NCBI GenBank assembly: GCA_964507095.1
Contig: CAZDOS010000002.1
Span: forward strand, 1-64,000
Length of the DNA stretch: 64,000 nucleotides
Direction of reading: 5' to 3'
Source: RGIG3102 sp964507095
GTDB lineage: Bacteria > Bacillota > Clostridia > Oscillospirales > Ruminococcaceae
The notes beneath the pieces are model-generated. The model ran no database searches. It saw only the letters and a list, made by a program, of their open reading frames with translations, and was not told the DNA's origin. The position numbers and the translations under genes were made by a program. This document shows, one piece after another, positions 1 through 8,554 of the stretch; the first letter of the stretch is position 1, and each line of letters opens with the position of its first letter.

Positions 1-168
1 GTTGCCAGCCTCAACGATGTGGCCTGCATAGTGCTGTGCCAGAACAGCCGGATCATGGACAATGCTCTTGAAAAGGCAAAGGAGGAGGAGATCTGGGTCC
101 TCTCCACCGAAAGAAGCTGCTTTGACATTGCGGGAGAACTCTACGTTCTCCTGAATAACGACAGGTAA
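1..168 (+). CDS. DRTGG-domain-like protein, C-terminal fragment
   Basis: The frame is open from the first base to a TAA at 166-168, so only the last 55 codons of a gene that starts outside the window are visible. The fragment reads as an alternating strand/helix end with the motif ACIVLC, then IWVLST and AGELYVLL. This resembles the C-terminus of the small DRTGG-domain proteins that sit beside PHP-domain genes in many Clostridia. The PHP gene begins 4 bases after the stop, so the two are probably co-transcribed. The family call rests on this short piece plus the neighbour; the function of such proteins is not established. Confidence 0.6.
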   Translation, partial: VASLNDVACIVLCQNSRIMDNALEKAKEEEIWVLSTERSCFDIAGELYVLLNNDR

Positions 169-172
169 ATAG

Positions 173-865
173 ATGCTTTACGATCTGCACATCCACTCAT
201 GCCTGTCTCCCTGCGGAGACAACGACATGACGCCCAACAACATCGCCGGCATGGCTTATCTCGCCGGACTCGGAGTGATAGCCCTTACCGACCACAATAC
301 CGCCAGGAACGTCCCTGCACTCGCCGAGTGCTGCAGGGAGCGAGGCATCATGTTCATACCGGGCATAGAGGTGAGCAGTTCTGAGGATTTCCACATCGTC
401 TGCTATTTCAGGACCGTCGAAGCCGCCGTCAGCTTCGGAGACATGATACTCGATCATATGCCTGATGTTGCCAACAGACCGGAGATCTTCGGTGAGGAGA
501 TAATAATGGATGCTAACGATGACCCGATCGGCAACATTGACAAATATCTTCTCAATGCCGGCGGGCTTTCCGCACGGCAGGTGGTGGAGGAATGCCACAG
601 ATACGGCGGAAGGGCTGTCTACGCCCATATAGACAACACCAGTTTCTCGGTTCTGTCGGTCCTCGGAATGATTCCCGAAGACATACCTATAGACGGAGTC
701 GAACTTCACGACCTTTCAAAACGACACGATCTCATAAAGGCAGGACTTCTGGACGAGGACATGCCGTACATGTCCGATTCGGACGCGCATTATCTGGAGA
801 ATATCGGCGACAGAAACTGCACCCTGCTCCCCGGACATCCGCTTTTCGATTGGATAAAAAAATAG
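173..865 (+). CDS. PHP-domain metal-dependent phosphoesterase
   Basis: This 230-residue protein is one PHP domain. The first metal motif HIH is at residues 6-8, followed by TDH at 39-41, a GIEVS motif near 64 and SDAHYLE near 203, which together supply the His/Asp ligands of the trinuclear metal site. The size and lack of a fused polymerase fit the free-standing PHP hydrolases that cleave phosphoesters of nucleotides or amino-acid precursors; the substrate cannot be told from sequence. It lies directly behind the DRTGG-like gene and ahead of a strong terminator, so it closes that operon. Confidence 0.9.
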   Translation: MLYDLHIHSCLSPCGDNDMTPNNIAGMAYLAGLGVIALTDHNTARNVPALAECCRERGIMFIPGIEVSSSEDFHIVCYFRTVEAAVSFGDMILDHMPDVANRPEIFGEEIIMDANDDPIGNIDKYLLNAGGLSARQVVEECHRYGGRAVYAHIDNTSFSVLSVLGMIPEDIPIDGVELHDLSKRHDLIKAGLLDEDMPYMSDSDAHYLENIGDRNCTLLPGHPLFDWIKK

Positions 866-896
866 AGAGTCTTGGAAACGTTTTCCAAGACTCTTT
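866..896. terminator. Intrinsic terminator, bidirectional
   Basis: A perfect 13-bp stem (866-878 with 882-894) around a 3-base loop begins next to the PHP stop codon. The end of the stem and the following bases form a short T-rich tail on the plus strand. The convergent GNAT gene ends at 904, so it probably serves both sides. Confidence 0.85.
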
Positions 897-903
897 ATAT
901 ATG

Positions 904-1458
904 CTACTTCAAATACTCTTCCTTAAGCATCGAGTACACTGCAATGTCGCAGAAGCCCTGATTGTTCCTGCCAGCTCTCCTGAGGGTGCCTTCATAGGTC
1001 ATCCCGGCTTTTTTCATGACCGCTCCGCTGGCGCCGTTGACCGTGTCATGCCTTGCCTCGACTCGGTTGTATCCGGCCTCTTCGATCATGAACTTTATCA
1101 CCGCCCTGAGCGCTTCCGGCATGATGCCGCGTCTCCACCACTTTCTGCCCATACAGTAGCCGATCTCGGCTGTCTCTGCCTTTTCGTCTATCCTTACGAC
1201 GCTGATGGTCCCTATGGCTTCACCCAGTTCTTTGAGTTCTATCGCCCACTGATAGAAATCGTCCCTGTCATATTCCCTGACCCAGCTTCTGACTATCACT
1301 TCACTGGTGTGCAGGTCCTCGTGCGTCGGCCATGTGAGAAATCTGGTGACTTCGGGGTCTGAGGCCCAGTTATTGAACACTGACGGCGCATCCTTTTCCT
1401 CTATCCTTCTGAGTATTAGTCTTTCTGTCTCTATGGTACGTGTTCCAATGTTTTTCAT
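904..1458 (-). CDS. GNAT N-acetyltransferase, RimJ/RimL type
   Basis: The 184-residue product opens with TERLILRRIEEKDAPSVF, the usual start of Acetyltransf_3 (RimJ/RimL-like) proteins. It continues with IGTISVVRID and EIGYCMGRKWWRRGIMPEAL, the acetyl-CoA pyrophosphate-binding region, then VEARHDTVNGASGAVMKKAG. Such enzymes acetylate N-terminal or other amines, but the acceptor is unknown. The ATG is preceded by GGGGAG and lies 11 bases after the M20 peptidase stop, so both are in one minus-strand unit. Confidence 0.88.
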   Translation of the reverse strand: MKNIGTRTIETERLILRRIEEKDAPSVFNNWASDPEVTRFLTWPTHEDLHTSEVIVRSWVREYDRDDFYQWAIELKELGEAIGTISVVRIDEKAETAEIGYCMGRKWWRRGIMPEALRAVIKFMIEEAGYNRVEARHDTVNGASGAVMKKAGMTYEGTLRRAGRNNQGFCDIAVYSMLKEEYLK

Positions 1459-1469
1459 ATGTCTCCCCG

Positions 1470-2894
1470 TTATATGAGCTTCAGGAGCCTGTGGAAGAAT
1501 TCCACGGTCCTGTCTATGTTCTCAAGCTTGATCCTTTCATTGTCATTATGAATCAGCCCTCTTTCTTCCTTTGTCATATGCATGGCGCTGAACTTGTACA
1601 CGTCCCTGCATATCCTGGAATAATTCCTGCTGTCGCTTCCCGCGATCATCAGATACGGGCTGACGATCGCATCCGGCCATGTATCCCGTACGGCTCTTTC
1701 CACCTTTTTCCAGGCATCACTGTCGGTTGAAGCATATGGCGAAGCCTCCTGAACGGATACGAACTCGACATCAACTCCGTCCGCGCACTGCTTCTTCAGA
1801 TGCTCGAGTGCCTGCCGCCCTGTGGTGTTGTTCAGCAGTCTCAGGTTTACGTTCGCCGTGGAAACATTCGGCAGGACGTTTGCCTGCTTTGAGCCCTGCG
1901 CCATCGTAGCCGCTGTGGTCGTCCTCATCATGGCGTTTATCTCACCGCCGAGCTTTTCGCTTATCATGGCAAGCAGTCCTCTGAACAGCCACAGATTTGC
2001 AAATACAAGCCTCAGACCGAACGGAGCGTACGGTCCCACCTTTGTGAACAGTCCTTCCACCGGAGCCGTGACCTCTGCCTTGAACGGGTGCCTTTCCATG
2101 TTGACTATGGTCTGCGCAAGCTTTCCGAGCGACGTGTGCTTCGGTGGCGTGGAAGAATGGCCTCCCGTGCCCCGGGCAGTGAACTTTACCTCACACATGC
2201 CTTTCTCGCCTATCCCTATTACCGCTATCTGCTTGTCAACGCCCGGGAACACTCCCTCGACCACAGCTCCGCCCTCATCGAGGACAAGGGCCGGCCTCAC
2301 GCCTTCCTTTTCCAGATAGTCTACAGTCGCAACGCAGGACAGCCCGCTTACCTCCTCATCTCCGCCGAACGACAGGTACAGATCATTTTCAGGGATCCAT
2401 CCTGACTGGAGAACATCTTCCACAGCCTCCATGATCCCCACCATGGTTATCTTGGTGTCCAGAGTGCCTCTTCCCCAAAGATGTCCGTCAAAGACCTCTC
2501 CGCAGAAAGGAGGATGTTCCCATCTCTCTTCAACTACCGGCACGACATCGTAATGGCTCATCAGCACCGTCGGCCGCTCGCTGCTCTTTCCCCTGATCCT
2601 GAAGAGCATCCCGGTATTCCCGTGTTCCGAATACTCGCTGTGCTCCGTCACCCGGGGATACATCTCCCTGAGCCTTTTCCTGTACCGGATGAACGCTTCC
2701 TTGTCTGTTTTGTCATAATCGGCATTGGATACAGTAGGAAAGCGTATAAGCTCGGCAAGATTTTCTCTTGCCCTGTCGGCATTGATCGATATCTTCTCTG
2801 TTTCCCTTTCTTCCTTCGGCGACGCCTTGAATGAGACCGCCCTGAAGACCAGGACCGCCAGAAGGATCAATACAAGCAAAAGAACAATAATCAT
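1470..2894 (-). CDS. Membrane-anchored M20 family metallopeptidase
   Basis: The 474-residue protein starts with an uncleaved-looking hydrophobic helix (about residues 1-20) and then a full M20 zinc peptidase of the carboxypeptidase S type. Visible metal and catalytic motifs are MSHYDVVP, GRGTLDTK, the GGDEEVSG pair of glutamates, and a C-terminal GLIHNDNE histidine. A lid/dimerisation domain lies in between (VKFTARGTGGHSSTPP). Such enzymes remove C-terminal residues or hydrolyse dipeptides; the N-terminal anchor puts this one at the membrane. The start has a GGAGG site. It is followed by the GNAT gene. Confidence 0.9.
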   Translation of the reverse strand: MIIVLLLVLILLAVLVFRAVSFKASPKEERETEKISINADRARENLAELIRFPTVSNADYDKTDKEAFIRYRKRLREMYPRVTEHSEYSEHGNTGMLFRIRGKSSERPTVLMSHYDVVPVVEERWEHPPFCGEVFDGHLWGRGTLDTKITMVGIMEAVEDVLQSGWIPENDLYLSFGGDEEVSGLSCVATVDYLEKEGVRPALVLDEGGAVVEGVFPGVDKQIAVIGIGEKGMCEVKFTARGTGGHSSTPPKHTSLGKLAQTIVNMERHPFKAEVTAPVEGLFTKVGPYAPFGLRLVFANLWLFRGLLAMISEKLGGEINAMMRTTTAATMAQGSKQANVLPNVSTANVNLRLLNNTTGRQALEHLKKQCADGVDVEFVSVQEASPYASTDSDAWKKVERAVRDTWPDAIVSPYLMIAGSDSRNYSRICRDVYKFSAMHMTKEERGLIHNDNERIKLENIDRTVEFFHRLLKLI

Positions 2895-3029
2895 TTTCTG
2901 TTTCCTCCGTTATTTAATATATATTACCATACCAGAAGAGAAAAGTCGTCAACGTGCTGTATTATCCGCCCTTTCGTTGATCGCATATGGTAAAAATCGA
3001 CATTTTTTTAACAAATTGTCGGCTGCCTC

Positions 3030-3058
3030 TTGACCTTATTGAGTGCGGTATATATAAT
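3030..3058 (+). promoter_or_regulatory. Sigma-A-type promoter of the Crp/Fnr-ABC operon
   Basis: TTGACC at 3030-3035 and a perfect TATAAT at 3053-3058 are separated by 17 bases. Transcription should begin near 3065, about 40 bases before the regulator ATG. Confidence 0.85.
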
Positions 3059-3070
3059 TGGTTTACAAAA

Positions 3071-3086
3071 TGTATCAAAAGATACA
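3071..3086 (+). promoter_or_regulatory. 16-bp palindrome, likely operator
   Basis: TGTATC and GATACA flank a central AAAA, giving a perfect 6-4-6 palindrome. This has the spacing of Crp/Fnr boxes (TTGAT-N4-ATCAA). It lies just downstream of the predicted transcription start and 18 bases before the ATG of a Crp/Fnr regulator. Repression by that regulator of its own operon is the simplest reading. Confidence 0.6.
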
Positions 3087-3103
3087 CTTTTTTGAGGTTT
3101 ACT

Positions 3104-3742
3104 ATGGAAAAGATTGAAGAATTTCTGCTTGATTTGCCTCTGTTCAGAGGAGTGTCACCCGATCGGCTGGGCAAGGCAGTATCCTCTGGCGATACCGTCA
3201 TAAAAGACTTCCCAAAAGGAAGCACCGTCTTTGACGGAAACACGTCGGACAAAAGCCTTGGAATAATCCTGGACGGCAGGGCAATGGTCAACAACCAGGG
3301 CACTTCCATGAGGAAGATGCTGCGCGGGAGCGCATTCGGCGTTGTGACCCTGTTCGGAGGAACGGGCGCCGGCACCATGATTACTGCCGATACCGACTGC
3401 ACGGTCCTGTTCATGCGCGAAGACGCCGTCAGGGAGCTGATCATGGCCGACAGCACCGCTGCGCTGAACTATATTACCTTCCTCACGGACAGGATAAACT
3501 TTCTTAACTCCGTGATAGACAGGTACACCGGCAAGGATGTGGAACGGAACATCAGGAATTACCTGTACAACATGTACAGGACCCACGGCTCCACTTTCTC
3601 GATAACTGTGACAGACATGTCCAGAAGGCTCAATGTTGGAAGACGGAGCGTCTACAGGGCGCTTGACGCGCTGACCGAAAGCGGCGTTCTGTCAAGAAAC
3701 GGAAAGACCATCACCATAAACGAACCGGAAAAGCTCAAATGA
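3104..3742 (+). CDS. Crp/Fnr family transcriptional regulator
   Basis: The 212-residue product has an N-terminal effector domain (about 10-120, with an FLLDLPLFRGVS opening and a cupin-like barrel) and a C-terminal winged helix-turn-helix (MSRRLNVGRRSVYRALDAL near 170-190). It lacks the cysteine cluster of oxygen-sensing Fnr. The frame extends upstream to 2987, but the ATG at 3104 is chosen because a clear promoter and palindrome lie just before it. It leads an operon with an ABC importer starting 43 bases downstream and probably controls it. The ligand is unknown. Confidence 0.88.
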   Translation: MEKIEEFLLDLPLFRGVSPDRLGKAVSSGDTVIKDFPKGSTVFDGNTSDKSLGIILDGRAMVNNQGTSMRKMLRGSAFGVVTLFGGTGAGTMITADTDCTVLFMREDAVRELIMADSTAALNYITFLTDRINFLNSVIDRYTGKDVERNIRNYLYNMYRTHGSTFSITVTDMSRRLNVGRRSVYRALDALTESGVLSRNGKTITINEPEKLK

Positions 3743-3785
3743 TCCGCATGCGCGGACAATGAAATATCAGAGGAGAATCCCAACA

Positions 3786-4787
3786 ATGAAGAAACTGTTA
3801 TCCATCATACTTGCAGGCGTCATGGCAATTTCGCTGGCTGCCTGCTCAACTTCTCCGGCATCCTCCGAGGAACCGGCACAGGTCGAAAAGATCGATGTCA
3901 ACCTTGGGCTTCTCAAGGGTCCTACGGGAATGGGAGCCGTGGAACTTCTTGACAAGAACGAGAAAGGCGAGGCTGCAAACAACTACAACTTCACTCTCTT
4001 TTCATCACCTACGGACATCACTGCCAAGGTCATAAGCGGCGAGTTGGATATTGCTGCAGTGCCTTCAAACCTTGCTGCTACCCTTTACAACAAAACAGAG
4101 GGCGGGGTCAAGGTCGTTGCAGTCAATACCATCGGCACACTCTCCATCGTTGAAGTCGGAACCCGGATCAACGATGTCAAGGACCTTGAAGGAAAGACTA
4201 TCTATGCAGCAGGCCAGGGCGCAACACCTGAGTATGCTCTCGACTATGTCCTGACGGCAGCAGGAATAAAGGACTCGGTAAAGATCGAATGGGTCCCTGA
4301 ACATGCTGAGGTCGTTTCCATGCTTGCAACCGGCGACGCAACGGTCGGAATCATTCCGGAACCGAACGTGACAAGCGTGCTGCTTCAGAACGCCGATGCC
4401 AGAGTTGCAATAGACATGTCCAAGCGGTGGGACGAGGCTGCCGCTTCAAACGGCAGCGACAGCAGGCTCGTCATGGGCTGCATTATCGTAAACTCCAAGT
4501 TTGCCGAGGAGCACAAGGACAATCTTGATGCTTTCCTTGCTGAATACGCCCAGAGCATCGATTTCGTGAACGGCAACGTTGATGAGGCCGCACGGCTCTG
4601 CGAGCACTTTGAGATCATACCTAAGGCTCCGGTTGCCAAGAAGGCCATCCCTAACAGCGGTATCGTATATCTCGACGGAGAGGAAATGGAAGAGGCTCTC
4701 GGCGCATTCCTGACTGTCCTCAATGAGTACAACCCAAAGATTATCGGAGGAAAACTCCCTGATGAAGGATTCTATTACTCAAAGTAA
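3786..4787 (+). CDS. ABC transporter substrate-binding lipoprotein, NMT1/TauA-like
   Basis: The 333-residue protein has a lipoprotein signal with lipobox LAAC and Cys20 as the lipidated residue. The mature part is a periplasmic-binding-protein type 2 fold of the NMT1/SsuA class: GLLKGPTGMG, ISGELDIAAVPSN, EGKTIYAAGQGATPEYAL. These capture small ligands such as sulfonates, nitrate or pyrimidine precursors, but nothing here fixes the ligand. The ATG at 3786 follows AGAGGAG; an in-frame ATG at 3759 would give a non-signal N-terminus. It is followed by its permease and ATPase genes. Confidence 0.9.
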   Translation: MKKLLSIILAGVMAISLAACSTSPASSEEPAQVEKIDVNLGLLKGPTGMGAVELLDKNEKGEAANNYNFTLFSSPTDITAKVISGELDIAAVPSNLAATLYNKTEGGVKVVAVNTIGTLSIVEVGTRINDVKDLEGKTIYAAGQGATPEYALDYVLTAAGIKDSVKIEWVPEHAEVVSMLATGDATVGIIPEPNVTSVLLQNADARVAIDMSKRWDEAAASNGSDSRLVMGCIIVNSKFAEEHKDNLDAFLAEYAQSIDFVNGNVDEAARLCEHFEIIPKAPVAKKAIPNSGIVYLDGEEMEEALGAFLTVLNEYNPKIIGGKLPDEGFYYSK

Positions 4788-5553
4788 TCCGAATAATAGA
4801 ATATCAAGAACACTTAAGGCTGTCCTGCTCCCTGCCCTTTTCTGGCTGGGGGCATGGCAGCTTGTTTCCATGTATGTCGGAAGGGAGCTTCTGGTTGCCA
4901 GCCCCGGGCGGGTCTTTGCCATACTCCTTTCTGAAATTCAGACCTCACTGTTCTGGAGAACGATCTTCACATCCATTCTGAGGATCACCGCAGGCTTCCT
5001 TCTGGCCGTAGCGCTGGCAGTGCCGGCAGCCATGCTGACATCAAGGTTCGAGATCCCGAGAATGCTTCTGTCTCCCGTGATAAGCATAGTAAGGGCTACT
5101 CCCGTGGCGTCCTTCATCCTGTTTCTCCTCATCTGGTGCAAAAACACCCATGTCCCTTCGATCATTACCTTTCTTATGGTCTTTCCAATTGTCTGGACAG
5201 CAGTCACTAAGGGTATCGATACCATGGACAGAGACCTTATCGAGGTCGGCAGGGTGTTCCGTCTGGACAGCTGGCATATGCTCAAGGACATTTACGCTCC
5301 GCAGGTAGCGCCCTTCTTCATGCAGTCGGTGATCACATCTCTGGGTCTCGCATGGAAGAGCGGCATTGCCGCAGAGGTCCTGTGCACTCCGAACTACTCC
5401 ATAGGAAAGATGATATATAACGCAAGGGTATATCTGGAGACTCCGCAGCTTTTCGCATGGACCCTCACGGTGATAGCCCTCAGCATGCTGCTTGAGGCTC
5501 TCATCGTCTTCCTTCTGGGTAAACTGGGCTATGAAAAGGAGGACAGGACATGA
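4762..5553 (+). CDS. ABC transporter permease, TauC/SsuC-like
   Basis: About six transmembrane segments are seen in 263 residues, with the inner-membrane EAA-type loop at DLIEVGRVFRLDSWHMLKDIYAP, which contacts the ATPase. The chosen ATG at 4762 follows GGAGG and lies inside the last codons of the binding-protein gene (26-base overlap). An upstream ATG at 4723 has no good ribosome site. It forms the channel of the importer encoded with 3786-4787 and 5550-6122. Confidence 0.88.
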   Translation: MKDSITQSNPNNRISRTLKAVLLPALFWLGAWQLVSMYVGRELLVASPGRVFAILLSEIQTSLFWRTIFTSILRITAGFLLAVALAVPAAMLTSRFEIPRMLLSPVISIVRATPVASFILFLLIWCKNTHVPSIITFLMVFPIVWTAVTKGIDTMDRDLIEVGRVFRLDSWHMLKDIYAPQVAPFFMQSVITSLGLAWKSGIAAEVLCTPNYSIGKMIYNARVYLETPQLFAWTLTVIALSMLLEALIVFLLGKLGYEKEDRT

Positions 5554-6122
5554 TCAGGCTGAAAAACGTATATAAGCGGTTCGAAGAAAAGCAGGTCATA
5601 TCCGGGCTGGATCTTTGCGTGGAAGACGGCAGGACATTGGCCGTCTTCGGAGAAAGCGGTTCTGGAAAGACCACGTTGTTGAGGCTGATCGCTGCCCTTG
5701 AAAAGCCGGACTCGGGCACGGTAGAGGCATCGGGCAGGCTTTCGATGGTGTTCCAGGAACACAGGCTTCTGCCTTGGAGGAACGTAATAGATAATGTGAC
5801 CCTTTCCGGCTGCAGCAAAGATTTTGCCGCGGACCTTCTTTCAAGACTTGGTCTCGACGGAGAAGAAAAGTCAGACATTTCACGGCTCAGCGGAGGCATG
5901 GCGCAGAGAGTGTCCGTTGCAAGGGCACTGGGTGCGGATCCCGATATCCTGCTGCTTGACGAGCCCTTTACAGGACTTGACCGGGAAAGCGCGCATAATG
6001 TCATAGATGTGATAAAAAGCACAGTCAAAGACTCTTGCAGCATCGTTCTGGTGTCCCACAACAGGGAACTCTGCGAAAACATGGCAGACGACATCCTTCT
6101 CTCATCCGCATTAAAGAAATAA
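5550..6122 (+). CDS. ABC transporter ATP-binding protein, SsuB/TauB-like
   Basis: This 190-residue ATPase is short for the family but keeps every core motif: Walker A GESGSGKTT, Q-loop FQEHRLLPWRNV, signature LSGGMAQR, Walker B ILLLDEPF and the switch histidine in LVSHN. The HRLLPW element is typical of ATPases for sulfonate/nitrate/taurine-class importers. The start overlaps the permease stop (ATGA). The C-terminal tail found in longer relatives is missing, which may only be lineage variation. Confidence 0.92.
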   Translation: MIRLKNVYKRFEEKQVISGLDLCVEDGRTLAVFGESGSGKTTLLRLIAALEKPDSGTVEASGRLSMVFQEHRLLPWRNVIDNVTLSGCSKDFAADLLSRLGLDGEEKSDISRLSGGMAQRVSVARALGADPDILLLDEPFTGLDRESAHNVIDVIKSTVKDSCSIVLVSHNRELCENMADDILLSSALKK

Positions 6123-6127
6123 ATATA

Positions 6128-6160
6128 AGCCGGAGCTGTCCGCCAGCTCCGGCTGTATTG
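6128..6160 (+). terminator. Intrinsic terminator of the ABC operon
   Basis: An 11-bp GC-rich stem (6128-6138 with 6144-6154) follows the ATPase stop by 5 bases. The tail is only moderately T-rich. The convergent gene ends at 6176, so use from both sides is possible. Confidence 0.75.
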
Positions 6161-6175
6161 TCTATGGTCTTCTGA

Positions 6176-6871
6176 TCATTCTATCCGGCTGATCATCGCG
6201 ACTCCCGGCATCGGGCACTTGGTGTAGCAGATGCCGCAGTCATCGCAGTCCATGTACCTTATGTAACACTTGCCGTCTTCGCCGACATGGATTGCCTCCT
6301 CCACGCAGTTCTCAAGACACGACTGACATCCGATGCATTCATCAGTGATCCTGTAGGTCAAAGGACGGGCCGCTCCGCCGCCAAAGCCGAATCTCACCCT
6401 TCTGATCTTCTCTTCCGCATAGAGATGGAACATCTCTCCGTCGCCCTTCTCGAGCCTGAATACAGCCACGATATCAAAGTTCTTCCTGTACATCTTCACC
6501 GTTCCGGGATTCAGCTTGAAGAACTCATCCCATACCCACTTGTCAGTATTCGGGATCTCTTTCACCCATGCCTTGAGCTTGAGCGAATAGAGGGAATCGA
6601 TCGCAGTGTTTATCGCTATCTCAGGTCTCTCGCAGAGCTGTCTGTAGAACGGCTTTCCCTTTGATGTCATGAAGTAAAGATTTCCGTCCGGAAGCAGGTT
6701 GAAGTCTATGATCCTTATTTCCGGGCTTCCGTCGCTAACGGTAGCGGTAGGTATGAAGCTTTGCTTCTTTATGAGCTCCCATGCCTTCAGCCTTATCTCT
6801 TCCTCGGTGTTCCCGTCCGTAAGTCCCCAGAGGACGTTGTCATTTTCCCAGTTGACTGCCTGATTTGCCAT
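6176..6871 (-). CDS. Pyridoxamine-phosphate-oxidase-like flavoprotein fused to 2x[4Fe-4S] ferredoxin
   Basis: The N-terminal ~150 of 231 residues look like a split-barrel FMN-binding domain of the PNPOx-like class (FIPTATVSDGSPEIRIIDF, YFMTSKGKPFYRQL). The C-terminus is a bacterial ferredoxin with two CxxCxxCxxxC(P) clusters, CIGCQSCLENC and CDDCGICYTKCP. This layout suggests electron transfer between an FMN site and iron-sulfur clusters in the cytosol. Physiological partner and substrate are unknown. The ATG is preceded by GGAGAG. It stands alone between two transporter operons. Confidence 0.85.
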   Translation of the reverse strand: MANQAVNWENDNVLWGLTDGNTEEEIRLKAWELIKKQSFIPTATVSDGSPEIRIIDFNLLPDGNLYFMTSKGKPFYRQLCERPEIAINTAIDSLYSLKLKAWVKEIPNTDKWVWDEFFKLNPGTVKMYRKNFDIVAVFRLEKGDGEMFHLYAEEKIRRVRFGFGGGAARPLTYRITDECIGCQSCLENCVEEAIHVGEDGKCYIRYMDCDDCGICYTKCPMPGVAMISRIE

Positions 6872-6958
6872 TTTTCTCTCTCCTAAACTATTTTTCGATT
6901 ATACTCCGGTCTGCCTGCTGTTTGCAATGAACGACGACCTGCAGCTTTGGATCCGTTA

Positions 6959-7783
6959 TCAGAATACAGGCACGAAGAGTCCGGAGTACTTTTCGTTGAT
7001 GAACTCCCTGATCTCATCGCTTGTCAGAGCTTCCACCAGGGCAAGAGTCTTTTCCGTGTTCTCATCGCCCTCTCTTACGGCAATAATATTTCCGTATGTG
7101 TCCGGAACGACACCTTCGTTTGACTCACTGGCAAGAGCCTTGTCAAGGATTCCGGCTGATACTGCGTAATTTCCGTTTACCACCGCAAAATCAACATCGG
7201 CAAGAACGTTTACAGTCTGAGGAGCTTCAACTTCCAGGATAGTGACATTGTGTGGATTCTCGATGATATCCAGTGCAGTTGCCTTGAGTCCGGCGTCTTC
7301 CTTAAGTGTTATGATGCCGAGGCTCTCAAGGAGGAGCAGTGAACGTGCTTCGTTTGTTGTGTCGTTAGGAACGGCTATGGTCGCGCCGTCAGGGATGTTT
7401 GCAAGATCGTCGCTCTTTCCGGGATAGATGCCCAGAGGCTCAAAGTGGATCTTCGCCACTGAAACTATGTGCGTGCCTCTTTCCTCATTGAAGGAGTCAA
7501 GGTAAGGCGTATGCTGGAAGTAGTTTGCATCCAGTTCGCCTGCTTCAAGAGACGTGTTCGGAATGACGTAATCCGTGAATTCCACTATCTCAAGCTCGTA
7601 ACCCTTCTCCCGGAGGATCGGCTTTGCCCGTTCAAGTATCTCCGCATGCGGAGAAGGAGATGCGCCGACTGTGATCTTCGTTAATTCTGCCTGTTCTTCA
7701 GGGCTGTCTGAACTTGATGATGAACATGCTGCCAAGCTGAATGCCAGAGCTGCTGCTAATGCTAAACTGACTATCTTTTTCAT
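6959..7783 (-). CDS. metQ: Methionine ABC transporter substrate-binding lipoprotein MetQ
   Basis: The 274-residue product has a lipoprotein signal (lipobox LAAC, Cys20) followed by a NlpA/MetQ domain: ITVGASPSPHAEILERAKP, YFQHTPYLDSF and VNGNYAVSAGI are family hallmarks. It delivers D/L-methionine to MetNI. The frame could open at 7924, but that adds a non-signal stretch; the ATG at 7783 has AAAGGA upstream. It is the last gene of metN-metI-metQ, whose T-box leader reads the Met codon. Confidence 0.95.
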   Translation of the reverse strand: MKKIVSLALAAALAFSLAACSSSSSDSPEEQAELTKITVGASPSPHAEILERAKPILREKGYELEIVEFTDYVIPNTSLEAGELDANYFQHTPYLDSFNEERGTHIVSVAKIHFEPLGIYPGKSDDLANIPDGATIAVPNDTTNEARSLLLLESLGIITLKEDAGLKATALDIIENPHNVTILEVEAPQTVNVLADVDFAVVNGNYAVSAGILDKALASESNEGVVPDTYGNIIAVREGDENTEKTLALVEALTSDEIREFINEKYSGLFVPVF

Positions 7784-7880
7784 TGTTATTTCCTTTCTCT
7801 CTTTTACTGTTGTTTGCTGCCGGTCTCCCGGCTGAATATATATTCTCAGCTGCGGTCCGGATCCGAGCTGGATATACCGA

Positions 7881-8552
7881 TCAAAGTATGTTTCTCTTGT
7901 CGCTCTTTCTTGCCAGGCGGTCAAAGACTGCCTGAATGATGCAGACGATGAGGATTATTATGACTACGGCAAACCACATCACGCTTTCAACTCTCCTGTG
8001 ATACCCGTATCTTATGGCTATGTCGCCCAGTCCTCCTGCTCCGAGACTTCCCACGATGGCTATGTATCCTATGAGCGTTATCGCAGTTATGGCAAAACCC
8101 CTTATCAGACTCGGGAGGCTCTCGCTTATCAGCACCCTTGTAATGATCGTGAACGGGGAGGCTCCCATGCACTGGCATGCCTCGATGACGCCCTTGTCTA
8201 TCTCCTCAAGAGAAGTCTGGACCATCCTGGCCACAAAGGGCGCTGCGCCGACAGTGAGCGGGAATATGGCAGCTGTCGGTCCGATGGCCTTCCCCACTAT
8301 TGCTCTTGTTGCCGGGATAAGCACCACCGTCAGGATGATGAACGGGAAGGATCTCAGGATACTTATGACCCAGGAGAACACCGTATTGAACGGCCTGTTC
8401 TCCAATAGATGCCCCTCCCGTGTCGAATACAGGATTATCCCCATCGGAAGCCCCAGCACATAGCTGAAGAGCGTGGCGAATATCATCATGTATATCGTTT
8501 TGCCGGTCTCTGAAAAGATCAGAGGTCCGTAAGCTGCAATCGTTTCTTTCAT
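7881..8552 (-). CDS. metI: Methionine ABC transporter permease MetI
   Basis: The 223-residue, five-helix permease carries the MetI opening helix (KTIYMMIFATLFSYVLGLPMG) and the coupling loop GVIEACQCMGASPFTIITRV. A GTG at 8558 could start two codons earlier, but the GAGGAG site is properly spaced only for the ATG at 8552. The gene begins directly after the metN stop and lies between metN and metQ, so it forms the membrane pore of that importer. Confidence 0.94.
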   Translation of the reverse strand: MKETIAAYGPLIFSETGKTIYMMIFATLFSYVLGLPMGIILYSTREGHLLENRPFNTVFSWVISILRSFPFIILTVVLIPATRAIVGKAIGPTAAIFPLTVGAAPFVARMVQTSLEEIDKGVIEACQCMGASPFTIITRVLISESLPSLIRGFAITAITLIGYIAIVGSLGAGGLGDIAIRYGYHRRVESVMWFAVVIIILIVCIIQAVFDRLARKSDKRNIL

Positions 8553-8554
8553 TT

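Noticed and set aside
592..1362. Long plus-strand open frame across the PHP end and the GNAT gene
   Set aside because: It spans two well-supported genes and a terminator; its product is low-quality and matches nothing, a shadow of GC-rich codon third positions.
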